A stretch of 64,000 nt of DNA from Larimichthys crocea (GCF_000972845.2 NW_020860930.1:245240-309239); one strand, 5' to 3'. Counted from the first letter of the stretch, positions 21,834-34,289 are shown. Translations and numbers: made by a program. The notes: generated by a model from the letters alone, not told the origin.

Positions 21834-24450
21834 TTACAGAACATGTCTGTGCTGGTGTGTGCTGCGGTATCCCTCTATCGGACCCAGGAGTGGAGATGGC
21901 GGTGAGTGTTGGAAGGAAACTTCTGGGATGTCTTTGAATTGAAGGAAGCTGTGAAGTGGGGAGGGCACGGGAAGCTGCTGCACCACATTAGTCCTCATCA
22001 GCTGATCAGGTCCGAGTATGAACCGAACCTGCAGCCGACAGATGTGGGAAAGACTGGTGATGGAGTCTAAAAGGGAAGGGAGGAAAAAGAAGAGTTAAAA
22101 CTCTTTCAAAGTTTACTACAGATTGGGTTAAACAGGTCTGCTGTGTATGTTTTTGTCACCGTACCAAACTGTGGACATGGTTGCCAAGTCTTCTCTGCTC
22201 GCCTTCGATCCAGAATGTGTTTCAAAGGGGGGCGCAGAGTCGACCAGTTTACGAACTCCAGCAGGTAATTCAACACCTCACTGTCTGCCTGTTCCAACCT
22301 GGAGAGCATGGAGGACAAAAGGAAATTAATCAAGTATTAACAGCCATCTGATAGTCAGACTGAAAGAGTGAAAGGACAGACTTACATGTGTGGCTGAAGC
22401 AGCAGAGAAGGTTCCAGTCCTGCATTCAGAAGCAGAGGAAGCCAGCAGGCGGCGAAGTGTACTTGGTTTAGTGCCACACAGAGCATCTCCCTCAGATCCT
22501 GCAGCTTTAAAAGAGTTTTCCCATCACGATGTGGCACAGAGCAGCCCCTGGTTAAAGTTTCCGGTCGAGGGAGCCATCTGTGCTCAAGTATCAGCTGCAG
22601 CAGGTCTGTTCTGTCAGTGGCCAAGGCGTGAATCCAGTCCTCCTCACCCAGACGAGCTCCTGCAGCTACCAGCAACCTCACCAATTCACTGAAAGACATT
22701 TGAAATCAAAGTTTTATTTATATGTACGCTCTGTGAGGGGGTCAAATCTGCTCTCTTACGAACCTGTACGGTTTGTTGGATCTGAAGCACAAGGCGAAGG
22801 AGAGTGGTGAACGGAGGCCGAGGATGTGTGTGCAGTCCTGAGCATCTGGGCTATAACCTTCCCTCAAGAGCGTCTCGACACTGTCGCTCTGATTCCTCTG
22901 GACGGCCACGTACAGTGGACTCACCATGCCGTCACCACGGTCACACGTGCGATCCGTAACAGCTATCAGCCTCCTGAGGACACTGGATTAAAGAACATTC
23001 ATATAAATAACGTCTCTGAATGCTATTATGTTATTTTCCTGGATACGTCTTCAGGTGTCACAAATCTGAGGAAAAGATTTGGAATCAGACTCAGTACCTG
23101 ATGTGTCCAAACTCAGCAGCTGCATGAATGGGAAGCTGCGGCCAGTCCTGACTGCAGGCTACGTTGGGATCTGCCCCGTGGTCCAGCAAGAAATCCACAC
23201 ATGTCTGGTGGCCCTCCTGAGAGGCGATCAGCAGGGGAGTGGCTAGATCAGCCGCCTGGGTGTTCACATCTGCACCTGGAGTGAAAGCCGAATCAAACTG
23301 GTGTCACAGAAGACCAACATTAAACTGTGAACACATGCACGCATAAAAGCTGTTTACCAGCATTAACAAGGATCTCCAGGCATTCCTGCTGTCCGTACTG
23401 TGCAGCCACAAACAGAGGGGAGATCCTGTGGTCGTCTAATGCCTCCAGGTTGCACACATTGACCAGTATGCTCACAATTTCACCGTGACCCTGAGGGAAA
23501 GAACAAAATATGTACATCACAAGTCAGGACACGTCTCACAGAGTTATGTGTGTGTCTGTGAGTTCTGCTGTTACCTTATAAACAGCTTGATGAAGGCACG
23601 TCCAGCAGGACGCCGTGTGTGTCCTGTTGACCTCTGCACCTTTGCTGACCAGCAGCTCGACAACCTCCTTGTGCCCGCCGTCTACAGCTGTTGGAAAACA
23701 GTGAACAGCTGATTAATACTGCAGACAGAATTAATCTTTACAGTGGAAAAGGTAACTGTACATGTCTGCTCTACCTGCGTACAGAGGACAGGATAAGTCA
23801 TTTGTTAGCTGGTTGATGTCGGCGTGCGCTTTCAGGAGGAGTCGGACCACTGCCACGTGTCCGTGCTTCGCTGCCAGGTAACACGCAGATTCCCCCTCGT
23901 GTGTCAACGAGTTCACGTAGACGCGGCAGCCACGGGACGAGCCTGCTGCTTACAGTCAGAGGAGGAAACATGAAAAGCCTGAAACGCATATTTGACTTTA
24001 TTTGAATGATTCCTGAGATGACAGACACATCCTTAATCAATCATTAAGAAAACAATGTGTCAAACATTCACTGTACCTTTTAAATAATTCATTCTCACAG
24101 TTAAACAAATATCACTCATACACAGTCTACTCATGCTCTTCATACTTCTTATGTTGATACCTGTGTACCTGTACATTAACAGTGATTCCGTTTCTGAGCT
24201 ATTTGAGTAATCGACCTTTTTCACAGCGGCCATAAACACAGGTGTTTCTAATGACACTATTTATGGCTCTGTTCCATTTAGTGCAGCAGAGACTTCAGTT
24301 GCTCAGTCCATGGAGACTTGGCTTGAGAAGTCCAGTATGGAACAAAGTGTGGTGGTGGACTGGTAGCTGGAGAGGAGCCAGTTCAGTTCAGGTCCTGGAC
24401 GCTGCTCTGGGTGGCTGCCCATCCCTCCACCATCTCCTATGTGTACATAA

Positions 24451-24496
<46 letters not shown>

Positions 24497-25323
24497 TAAA
24501 CACTTCTTCCAGTGTGTCAACATGCACCACAGCAGCACCCTGACTGTTTGACCTGAATGGAACAGAGCCTTAATCACACCTGCGTTCACGTTTATTGGTC
24601 AGGTTCAAGCAAAACCACTGAACAGTCTGTGGTTTTCATTGACTGAAGTGTTTATTTTGAATATGCAAACAAAAATAAAAGTAAGGCAAAACATTTAAAC
24701 ATAGAAATACATACATTCGAAAAGGAGTGAGAAGAAGAATAACTTATCAACTCTTTGAATAACGAGAGACAATGCCAAGCTTCCTCACAACTTGTTTAGA
24801 TATACCTGATTCTTATAGATAAATAAAATATGTCCCTGACGTTGTATTACAAAAATAAAACCTGCATATACACTTAATACAATACACTCATACACACATG
24901 CACGAAGAGAAACAATAAAAAAACAAAGGAGACAATAAGCTCACAACAACACCTCCCTCACCCTGCACCTGCGTGTCTTTGCACCTCCTTTTAAACGGTT
25001 TCATGTTTGGACATTGCTTCAACCTGTTCCATAGTCTCGCCTCACCAACGGAAACACAAAGACCCTCCACCTCAGGTGTGGAGCTGCTTTTCTCTGTCAC
25101 TGAGCTGTGTGAACTCTCCCTTACCTGCAGCAGTCACGATGTCCTGCACACAGTCCCGGCTCCCGGCGGCCGCCGCCTCGTGCAGGGCGCTCCAGCCTCG
25201 GTTGTCCCGGCAGTGCACGCTGAAGCCGCTCTTCATCAGCCGCCTCAGCCGCCTCCTGCAGCCCGAGCGAGCCGCGGCGGCGACACTGGACACGGTGTCC
25301 CCGTAGCACTCCGTGAAGTCCAT
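21834..25323 (-). CDS. asb3: Ankyrin repeat and SOCS box protein 3, complete, 9 coding exons
   Basis: ASB proteins are substrate adaptors of Cullin5-ElonginB/C ubiquitin ligases; mammalian ASB3 is reported to target TNF receptor 2. Exons: 25125-25323, 23775-23945, 23575-23687, 23358-23490, 23098-23275, 22764-22973, 22386-22688, 22165-22298, 21834-22066. The sum is 1674 nt, 557 aa (human ASB3 ~518). The N-terminus [13 protein letters not shown] matches ASB3. Ankyrin units are clear: [109 protein letters not shown]. The C-terminal SOCS box lies in the last exon ([11 protein letters not shown] .. [13 protein letters not shown]). The acceptor of exon 2 is a CAGCAG tandem. A 5' acceptor at 25329 implies an upstream noncoding exon. 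Genes in the same orientation downstream: abca5. Confidence 0.93.
24440..24494. repeat. (GT)n in asb3 intron 1
   Basis: About 22 GT units. The surrounding intron 23946-25124 otherwise shows no recognised feature. Confidence 0.93.
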
Positions 25324-25404
25324 GCTGTGCTGTGAACAGAGACAGATCGGGACAGGTGAGTCAGAGAGGACAGGTGAGACAGATCGGGACAGGTGAGACA
25401 CAGA

Positions 25405-25625
25405 GGACAGAAGAAAGAAAGAGAACTACAAATACAGATAAAAACTACAAGAAGAAGAAATAGAACTACAAATACAGATAAAAACTACAGCGAGAAGAAA
25501 TAGAACTACAAATACAGATTAAAAACTACAAGAAGAAGAAATAGAACTACAAATACAGATAAAAACTACAAGAAGAAATAGAACTACAAATACAGATAAA
25601 AACTACAAGAAGAAGAAATAGTCAG
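25405..25625. repeat. ~40-bp minisatellite, array 1 (asb3 5' intron)
   Basis: About five units of agaactacaaatacagata followed by aaaactacaagaagaag. The same unit forms a second array at 26320-26610 on the other side of the asb3/paat promoter. Confidence 0.92.
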
Positions 25626-25844
25626 AGACAGATCCGGACAACACCAAAACAAAGCTAACTGTCAGCTAGCCCACTAGCGCTAACTCCGACGTTACTACGC
25701 TCATAAATCGCGACATATCCTGATTTTCACCGTTAAACATGCAGCGACGATGTCACGAGCCTTCACACACACAGCGCTGTATTTAAACAACATGCAAACA
25801 CCTCGTACGAGTTATTAATTTGATTTTAAAACATGCTAATTTAC

Positions 25845-26105
25845 CCGAACAGCGTCACAGCCCGGACAGCTGACAGCGTGACACACGTACACACGGGCGT
25901 GACGTCACACCACAACATCCGGTCGCGTGCCCGGCAGTCGGAGCGGATTTGAGCTTTTTAAGCTAATCACAGATTAATCACAGATTAATGTTCGATTATC
26001 GATTATAACCGGGAACAAAACCCACAGGGAGGTTCGTCTGGAGACATGAGAGCACCGAGAGTCAGCAGCCCGAAGAGAAGAAGCTGAACAGCGACACGGC
26101 TCCGG
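25845..26105. promoter_or_regulatory. Divergent asb3/paat promoter region with a CRE
   Basis: A perfect palindromic CRE TGACGTCA lies at 25900-25907. On the minus strand a donor gtaaat follows 25845 and would end the asb3 noncoding first exon, joining the acceptor at 25329. On the plus strand ctgacg followed by gtaaaa near 26103 could end a noncoding paat exon. The sequence is relatively CpG-rich. The start sites themselves are inferred. Confidence 0.5.
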
Positions 26106-26319
26106 ATATCTGACGGTAAAACAGCGTCATGGTTCAATGTTAGCGAGCTGCAGTTTGTTTACCCACAGGAGGAAAGACTTTATATTTTATATTTTATATT
26201 TCATCAAATTATAACAAGGAGAGGACGAAATCTAACACCTGTAACACAACGTCACAGCTGCTTCATCCTGAACAGGTAACGTGGAGAGAGCAAGAGGTGA
26301 CACATGTGCAAAGATTTAT

Positions 26320-26610
26320 ACAGAAAACTACAATAAACTACAAATACAGATAAAAACTACAAGAAGAAAGAGAACTACAAATACAGACAAAAAAACAGCG
26401 AGAAGAAAGAGAACTACAAATACAGATAAAAACTACAAGAAGAAAGAACTACAAATACAGATAAAAGCTACAGCGAGAAGAAATAGAACTACAAATACAG
26501 ATAAAAACTACAAGAAGAAAGAGAACTACAAATACAGATAAAAACTACAAGAAGAGAGAGAACTACAAATACAGATAAAAAACTACAAGAAGAAATAGAA
26601 CTACAAACTA
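26320..26610. repeat. ~40-bp minisatellite, array 2 (5' of paat)
   Basis: About seven units of the same repeat as 25405-25625, in the same orientation. The Lys/Thr/Asn-rich open frame here is an artefact. Confidence 0.92.
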
Positions 26611-26945
26611 TACAATTAAATTCGAGTGAGGTGGAAGGGTTAAAAGCTTCTGAACAAGATATGTGAGAGTAACCTTCACATGTCACTTATAATTATAATT
26701 ATAATGTTATATACGATTATAGTGTTACTGCTTCAGCTTCATTTGGAAAAAGAAATAAGGAAATATATAAAATAAAAATGTCCCAACTCGCCCGCAGACT
26801 GTACCTTGTTACCTAAATTGTCTCCTAACTCACCTTCTGTCCAGCCTCGTTCCAGAACTTCTACCCTAACTTGCTTCCTAACTTATCCGCTCTTGTTTTC
26901 CGCTCTGTGTCCTAGTTCGTCTCCTCGTGTGGCCTCAGCAGCATC

Positions 26946-27374
26946 ATGGTGGACGTTGCCGTGGCGAGCGGAGCTGCTTGGGTCTGTCCCGCTCAGGGAC
27001 GACACTTGGCCGACGTCCTGCTTCCCGTTCTCGTCGGTAACAAAGACGATGATGAAGGAGAGCTCGGGCAGTCGGAGGGAGACGAGACAAACGGGTACAA
27101 AGACTTTAAGACAGTGAGGAAGTAAAGTGTGTGTGTGTGTGTGTGGCACGCTGAACATGAATGTGTTCTTCACAGCGGCGGCCCGGTTCTGTTGGAGCAG
27201 ACGGAGGAAGGTTCTCCTTGTGTGCTGACGCTCCAGTGCAGCCCGTCCTCTCACACCGCCATCAGCCGCCTGCTGGTCATCAGTGAGGCTCGGACCATGG
27301 AGGTGTACAGCCAGATGGGAGAATACTGCGGGACGGTACGCGGCGAGAGAGACGACCGCGTCCAGCCAGAGAGG

Positions 27375-27414
<40 letters not shown>

Positions 27415-30341
27415 CATCGTCACATGATTGTCTGTGCGATGCTGAACGTGTCTCTCCTCTTTGCTCACAGTTCTGACAGAGGGCCCGTCTACAGGAAGCA
27501 GCTGCTCCTCGAGCGTCCGTCCTCAGCCTGTGAGGTGAAGGTGAGCTGGTTCAGACAAAGTTACATTTCTGTTGAGTTCACTTTGCTCACCTGCTCCTGT
27601 CCCCCCCCTGCTCACTCTCCCAGCTGCTCTCGCTGGCCGGTAGAAGCAGCGTTCTGGTGTGTCGATTGGTCGTTGGCCTTCAGCAGCTGCAGCCCTGCCT
27701 GGCCCGCGGGCCTGGCATCGACATGCAGCAGGTGCAGTGTCTGGTTGAGGAGATGGGAACGAGCCTCTCGCCGGGAGCCCAGAACCTCATGGACATGGTG
27801 CACTTCCAGCAGAAGGTGAGAGTACCTGAGCTGACCCCTGCAGGCGGTGAGGGGAAACTACAACAACAACAGTGACTGTGCTGATAGATGTTTGTATTTG
27901 TTTCTCTCCAGAACCAGACCGGCTCTCTGGGCGGCTTCCTGCCTCTCCTGATGGGCAGTGGAGCTCTGTCTGCTCTGGCTCAAGGAGCGATGATGTCCCC
28001 AGCAGCCTTCAGTCGCCAGCCCCAGCCTGCAGACTCCAGGGTATCAGTATTTTCTGTGCTGACATGGTGCGATCAGATGTTTGGACATGCTGTACATCAG
28101 TTTGTCTCGTCTCTGTGTCACTAGCCTCAATTCGGCTCCATCACGCCTGCAGATGAAGCTCCACCGGCTCAGAACGGAGCGATGTCAAACGGCTCTGCCT
28201 CGTCCTCCCCGGACCCGCCGCTTTCTGGGGTCAACCCTGAAAATATAAGTAAGGCTCATACGCAGCCTCTTCTTCAGTCTGAACTCCACATCTTCAGCAG
28301 CTGACTAGTTTACGATGTGGTCTCGTATCTCTAGCGAGCAGTGAGAGCAGAGGCCCGGTGAGCCACGCCCAGCTGGCGGAGATGATGTCCCGCTTCCTGA
28401 ACGGCGGGCAGGGAAACGACCAATCTCTGAGCTCCGGCCCCGAGTTTCTGCCCATGCTGCAGAGCGTCTGCGGTCAGGTGACGAAGCTGAGGCTGGACGA
28501 CGCCACGGCGCTGGCGGAGAATGAGAAGAAGATGAGAAACGGCACATGGTGAGTGAAGATCAGCGACGGTCCTCGATCACGTTATGATTCTTCTGTTAGA
28601 ATTAGTTCATGAAAACACAGAGACTGATCTTATATCTGATCCACATGAAGAATCAATGTTATTGATCTGTAATCAGATGACGTAGCTCCACCTTGTGTCA
28701 GAAAGACGGTACTACAACAAACTCAGCTAACTAAGATGAAACATTAAAGATAAAATACTACTTTACTATTCCTATTGTTACTAGTGTGCTGTACTACCAC
28801 TACTGAGTACAAAGAGTACTACTACTACAACTAGACACTGTATCAACCTTCAACCAAAGCGGGCTCGCCTCACAGTTTGAGATCTGCTGGTTACAGGAAT
28901 AAATGATAAATATAATAAAATGATGAATTCTGTATATTTTCTTATAGTGAAGTTCTTTCAAAGTAAGATTCAGAGCAACAGTCGATGTTTTCTAACAGTC
29001 TCAACTGCTGCTTCTAGTTTTGTTGCAGCAGCGAGGGAACTTCAGGCTTGTCAAATCTTTGTGTTAGTTCAATGCAAAGCACTGTCGTGTTTCAGTATCT
29101 GCAGCCACAGCATTGTTGCACAGTCACGTCCTTGTTGTCAGCGGATGCGTGGATGTAACAGAGACTCGTCTATTTGTTGTCCCAACAGCTTCGGGTTGTC
29201 TGAGGTCGCATTGTTAAGCTGCTGACGCCAAAACATTTCCCCCTGCTACATGAGAGAAGATTCACTGACCTACAGGCTGATGCACATGTTACATGTACAT
29301 GTATATGTATTGTTTATCAGACTGCATGGTAATGACGTCACTGCTTTCATGTTCTTGTCCACGTCCGACAGACTCGATGACATAGAAGGATCCAAGTTTA
29401 GTCTGAAGCTGTTTAGAGTGTGAGGAGGAGGCTGCAGAGTCAGCATTGCTTTCTATGCGAGTCATTAAACCTCAGTGGACGAATAGAGTTGATTCAGCCG
29501 ACACTAACGTGAAGGCTCAGCATGAGTTAACTCATTTTACAGCTGACATCAGTGTCACTCTGCAGCTTCGATAAATGAAGCTCTTTGTGAGAGCCGAGCA
29601 GCACATGTGGGTTCAGAGAGACGGTCAGCTGAGTCTGAGTCCACATCGAGGAGAGGACGGCAGCTCGCTGGTACGTCTCTATCACGACACACACATCATA
29701 TCTGCTGCTCATATCTGCTGCTAGAAACTGATGAACAAACTTTTTAAAGGAAAGTGTCATTTGAGGGGTTAATGATGATCAAAGTACATCACCTGCTGAC
29801 TTGAGAAAGACTTGCAGGGGTTTTGAAGACCCTTCAAGGTCCTTGAGGGTGAAAAAATAATGCTGAGAAAACACGAGATGTGTTTGAGGAGTTTCCACGA
29901 GGTCAGGTCAGCTGAGTAAGACGGGCGGGAAACGGCGGTCAGCGTGGACTGTGTGGGTGGCTTAGTGTTTATGTTTGAGGTTTGGTCTGATGTGGCTTCA
30001 TGTTTACTCATGAACTCTTCGTCACGCCTCTCTCTGTGTGACTTTGGTTTTAACTGACTGTTCACCGCTGTGGATCGATTCTGTGACAGTTTTACCTCAT
30101 CGTCCTCTGACTCTGCAGGGAACTGGACTCGGCCATGGAGCGTCGTCTGGAGGAGATGGAGAGGCGGCTGAAGGAGCACGTGGACCGTCGCCTGGACGCT
30201 CTGGAGCAGAAGCTGGAGAAGGCCCTCCTGAGCGCACTGCCGCAGTTCGCCCTCAACCAGGGAGTCACGAGCAGCTCGGCGGGAGACGCTGCATCCACGG
30301 GACTGTCGGAGCAGACCGCCCCGACACCGGCCATCCACTGA
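26946..30341 (+). CDS. paat: ATPase PAAT (protein associated with ABC transporters, C10orf88), complete, 8 coding exons
   Basis: PAAT is reported to bind and stabilise the mitochondrial inner-membrane transporters ABCB7, ABCB8 and ABCB10 and to affect iron handling. Exons: 26946-27094, 27176-27373, 27471-27540, 27624-27815, 27912-28040, 28125-28248, 28335-28548, 30119-30341. The sum is 1299 nt, 432 aa (human ~445). Family hallmarks: EARTMEVYSQMGEYCGTVRG, YRKQLLLERPSSACEVK, MGTSLSPGAQNLMDMV, LPMLQSVCGQVTKLRL, and a C-terminal amphipathic/coiled-coil stretch (MERRLEEMERRLKEHVDRRL). Exon 1 ends at a weak donor (gtacaa) that is needed to keep the frame. The start at 26946 gives an N-terminus shorter than the human one; an upstream start cannot be excluded. 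No signal peptide or membrane helix is seen. Intron 2 begins directly with a CA repeat. Confidence 0.9.
27377..27412. repeat. (CA)n touching the paat exon 2 donor
   Basis: Intron 2 reads gtctacacacacac on the gene strand, with CA from position +5. Confidence 0.93.
28549..30118 (+). other. paat: paat intron 7
   Basis: 1.57 kb. No gene or clear mobile element. A short cttcaaggtccttgaggg-like patch near 29790-29850 resembles the units at 52825-53500. Confidence 0.7.
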
Positions 30342-30957
30342 TGAGTTCAGAACCACTAAGAGACTAACATAACATGTAACCTGGATGCTGGTGTCAGAGG
30401 GAGGCAGAGCAGGATGAAATGTGGACAGAAAGAATCAGATAAAACATAAATTGCTGTGACAGGCGCAGCCCCTGTAACGGTTTGTTGATCTTTTATCTCT
30501 GGAAAAATAGCAAATGAATGCGACACGGCGTGAGTCCTGCAGAAATATATCACAAGTATCCTGACGTACATCATGAAGTGTTTTTAAAACGAGCTCTGAA
30601 GATCTGATCCAGGTTATCGTTGGCAGGTTTTAACATGATGATAATTCACACGCAGCACCAGCAGGATGTTTGTCATTTATCCACGTTAAAATATGCACTT
30701 AAGCATCCCGACCAACAGTTACTCACACTGCGTACTGTAACTGATCTGCTCTTTGTGTTTTGCTCAGTCGCACCATGACTGTTGGAGACACACACTCCTG
30801 TCAGAGGAGTGTGTGTGGAAGGTGTAGCTGATGGAAAAGTGTTTTAATCTGACGCTGTAATGTTTTAAATGTCTGTAACATAAAACTGATGTAAACTATT
30901 AAAAGGACTGTGTATGACTTGTTGATGGTTTTAAATAACTGTGCTGACATAAATATT

Positions 30958-30963
30958 AATAAA
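30958..30963 (+). terminator. paat: Polyadenylation signal AATAAA for paat
   Basis: Exact AATAAA about 620 nt after the stop, in an AT-rich tail (30940-30980); a 3'UTR of about 640 nt is expected. Confidence 0.65.
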
Positions 30964-31019
30964 AATATATTTATACAGATGAATGTACTCAAGTGTGTGT
31001 GTGTGTGTGTGTGCAACAG

Positions 31020-32450
31020 AACAGGATACATGAAAGTGTTTGGACCACCTGGAAGAAGAAAAAGAGGTTTACAGGCCCGCTGACAGGGAGCGGAGCCGGT
31101 GTCGTGCCAGACCCGGAGCTGAAGCTAACCGGGCTCAGCAGCTTCTATGGACATGATGGCAGAGGAGGAGAGAGTGAAGAGGACGCTGACGGAGGAAGCT
31201 AAGAAGAGAAAAGGAGAGAGTGAGCGAGCAAGAAGCCGCCGGACGAGAGTAAATGTGGGACTGACTTTTAGTGGTTGGTGAGAGCTTGGTGAAATAAAAG
31301 GCTGAAAGACAGACGCCGAGCTGGACTGACTGCTGCTGGACTAGGCAGTGATATCAGCTGCTGCTGGGTCTGGTTCTGGTTCTGGTTCTGGGCTGACTGC
31401 TGCTGGACTAGGCAGTGATATCAGCTGCTGCTGGGGACCTGGCTGATGTGTACAGCTGTCCATATTTATGACAGAGGTGTTGGGGAAAAAAACAGAAATA
31501 AATCATTTTGTTATATGCCAACTGAATATTCTGGCCTTCAGTTTGGTATCTTTGGGCTCCAGCGAGTCAAAACATATGAGTCAGAACATTCTTGACAATG
31601 CTGATTTATGGAGGTTTGCCTAAGAGTTTCCCGAAAAGGTAAAACCAACTTAGCCGATGTTTCCTGCCAGGCCTTCCAGTAACGCTGACTCATAGATTGA
31701 TGAGAGATGAAGCATCAAGGTCACTGAAAGTCTTCATGTGTGGAGACGTCCAGCGCAGAAGACATCTGAAGTGAATCCTGCTGCGTCAAAGGCATAAGAA
31801 GAAACAGAGGAGCTGGACGATGCCAGGGTGGACTGTGCCTGGCAGCTGTGAGCTGAGTCATCACGAATGAAATGGGGTCACACATTACATAAGCAAATTA
31901 TAAAATCATGTGCGGATGTTTTGTTAGGCATGCAGAGAGCAGACACTGAGTCAGCAGAGGGGAGTTCTGGGAGAAAATCTGCTGCGTCGATCAGGACAAA
32001 CCGGGTCACTGCTTCCATTCACAGCTCGTCCAACTGGGGTGGAAAAGAAAGGAAAGCTCCCTGCTCGTCTCCTCCTGCTGGTAGCTGTCATCTATCTGCA
32101 TTCCAGGAGGTATTCAGTGATGAAAAGATGTCTTTGAGATTTCCACCTCTGTCTGCACGAGCCGTTCTACACATCACATACCTCAGCAAACTGGATCACA
32201 GTCAGAATCTACATATTATAGAAGGTAAATGTTTGTAAAGATGATCTGTTTGTCCTCCAGAGTTAGTCCTTAACCCTCAAACATGTTGCCTATCATAGGC
32301 AAGTCTGTGAATCTGCAGAAATATTTTGTGCAAAACGTTTTGTGCACATACAGAAAGTAACATTTGCACGTGTGCACAAAGTTTTTTGTAGCCGTAGAAA
32401 TATTTTGTGTTTGTGTAGTTAGACTTGTAGTGCTCACCACCTGTCCTACT
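31020..32450. other. Intergenic DNA with dispersed-repeat traces
   Basis: 31025-31160 shares stretches with the element in abca5 intron 6 (for example gtgtcgtgccaga). A short duplicated block ggactaggcagtgatatcag recurs at about 31342 and 31406. No gene is recognised. Confidence 0.5.
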
Positions 32451-32469
32451 GTATAATTAGGTCAAATAT

Positions 32470-32690
32470 CCTCCCACTTATCCTCATCAGGGTCACGGTG
32501 GGACTGGAGCCTACACCCTGGACAAGGCACCAGCTTATCACAGGGCACATACAGACAAACCATTCACACTTACGTTTACACCAATTAACCTGTCATGGTT
32601 CATGTCTTTGGACTGTGGGAGGAAGTCAGAGTACCGTCCTGCTGTGAGGCGACAGAGCGAATCACTGCAGCACTGTGGGAGGAAGGTAAA
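32470..32690 (-). repeat. Widespread fish interspersed repeat, family B
   Basis: Reads cttatcctcatcagggtcac .. gcctacaccctggacaagg .. cattcacactta .. ctttggactgtgggaggaag. Other copies in the window: 51465-51650, 51865-52115, 54815-54945, 55630-55880. Confidence 0.8.
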
Positions 32691-33469
32691 AATGAAGTAC
32701 TAGCAGATGTAAATTTGTGCTGGAACGTGCAAAAGTTCACATTCTGCAGAATATTTCAATGTGCATGTTATGTTTTGAAGACGTATTGATCCAAAAGATG
32801 TTAAATCAGAGGTGTGTCGCCTCTGTCTGCATTAGGAACTGTGACTGTCTCTTTAAAATCAGCTGTAGTAGAATTATTTTTCAGCTTCCAACAACAACAT
32901 GTAGTTTCTGTTAAGCCAGTTCAAGATACCATTTTAGCATCAGCTGACCTGTATGAACACTTCACTAACCTCTGTGTGTTATGTAACACCTCTGCTCCAC
33001 TGAGTCTGCACGCACACACACACACACACACACTGGAGGCCAACAGATTGTGTCATGTTGTGTTGGAGTCAGTATCTCAGTGTGTACCGTGGCACAGAGG
33101 GAGAGCACAGAGCAGAAAACAAGATGTTTGAGAGATGATGGAGTTATTTCTCAACTTGTTTTCTCGGTCTCCTTGTGAACGGAGCTCGGCTGCTCGAGTT
33201 CAGTTTCTAAGTAAAATATCATCTGTAATAGAGACGTGATTATTTGTCTGTGATGAATCATGAGAAACTCTAAAACCTGCAACAACTGTTTGGTCTTTTT
33301 GGCCACTTGAGGGCAGCACAACCAGCTCTAAACACAGCACTGTTATAACGTATCATAGTCAGTATTCATTCACTTTTAGCCGTTTTTGGTCTCCACCAAC
33401 TCTGAGGAAAGTATCTGGCTCTAGTTACCTGAATGATTCACTGTTTACGAGCAACATAACAAAGAACAA

Positions 33470-33665
33470 CGGGCGGCTGTGGCTCGGGGGGTAGAGCGGG
33501 TCACCCGGTATCGGTTCGAACTCTGGCTCCTCCAGTCTGCATGTCGAAGTGTCGAGAAACTGAGCATGTGTATGAATGGTTAGCTCCCAAAAGGTGATGA
33601 GCAGTTGGGACCTTGCATGGCAGCCAATGAATGTCATATGTAGTGTAAAAGTGCGCTATTGAGCA
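33470..33665 (+). mobile_element. tRNA-derived SINE
   Basis: Begins ggcggctgtggctcgggg with an A-box-like tggctcgggggg, and has a B-box-like ggttcgaactc about 35 nt on, then the familiar tail ctcctccagtctgcatgtcg. The head cannot fold into a proper tRNA cloverleaf, so it is a SINE and not a tRNA gene. Confidence 0.75.
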
Positions 33666-34059
33666 GAGCATGGAGTAGGATCCTTTTTCGGGCGTCCTAC
33701 AAAAATAGCAGCCACTCTAACTGGGGAAAGTAAGTAATTAATCTACAGAGATTGTCGTTGGGACACTAAAGGCCGAGTAGAGTAGTGGCATCAGCCTGTA
33801 TGGCGGAAAAGTTACAGAAATACAAAAGTACAGGAGCAACGCTCCGGCTCCACGGCCTGCAGGAAGCACGAGGCAGACCACGCAGACACCAGGTAACCCT
33901 CGCCCACTCAGACATGTATCATCCATAAAGGAGGAGCGACCTCCATAATTATGAGAGAGGAAATTAACGAGTGCATTGGCAAAGGATTTCAACGGCCTAA
34001 AGTCAGAACTACAGGCGATGTGAACTAAAGAAATCAAGCATATGAACACGGACATTCAG

Positions 34060-34225
34060 GACATGAACAGCGAACTGTCGACAGGACTAGGATGTCTGCC
34101 AGGTGCCGTCCTTTGAAGACGCAGAACCCGCTGGACGGACCATCCAGCCTGGGAACGCCTCGGGATCCTGTAGGAGGAGCCACCTCCACCCGACCCTGGA
34201 TAAGAGGAAGAACTTCGGTGGCTCC
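34060..34225 (+). mobile_element. LINE 3'-end fragment
   Basis: Contains ggaccatccagcctgggaac followed by gcctcgggatcctg and acccgaccctggataagagg, the usual 3' end of a fish non-LTR element. Only the tail remains. Confidence 0.65.
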
Positions 34226-34289
34226 TTCAGGCTGACTGACTGAAGAGTTGTAACGTCAACACTGATAAAAAGTCAATTTTGGAAATAAT

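Noticed and set aside
26806..27117. 103-codon frame starting upstream of paat
   Set aside because: Different frame from the conserved PAAT exon; no family match.
27095..27175. paat intron 1 as coding sequence (81 nt, in frame)
   Set aside because: Contains an in-frame TAA, and the family sequence continues across the splice.
5334..30341. Functional cluster of an ABC transporter (abca5) with an ABC-transporter cofactor (paat)
   Set aside because: PAAT is known for mitochondrial ABCB proteins, not ABCA5, and asb3 lies between. Neighbourhood is probably chance.
33470..33545. tRNA gene
   Set aside because: A- and B-box-like motifs are present but arms do not pair, and the flank matches a known kind of fish SINE tail.
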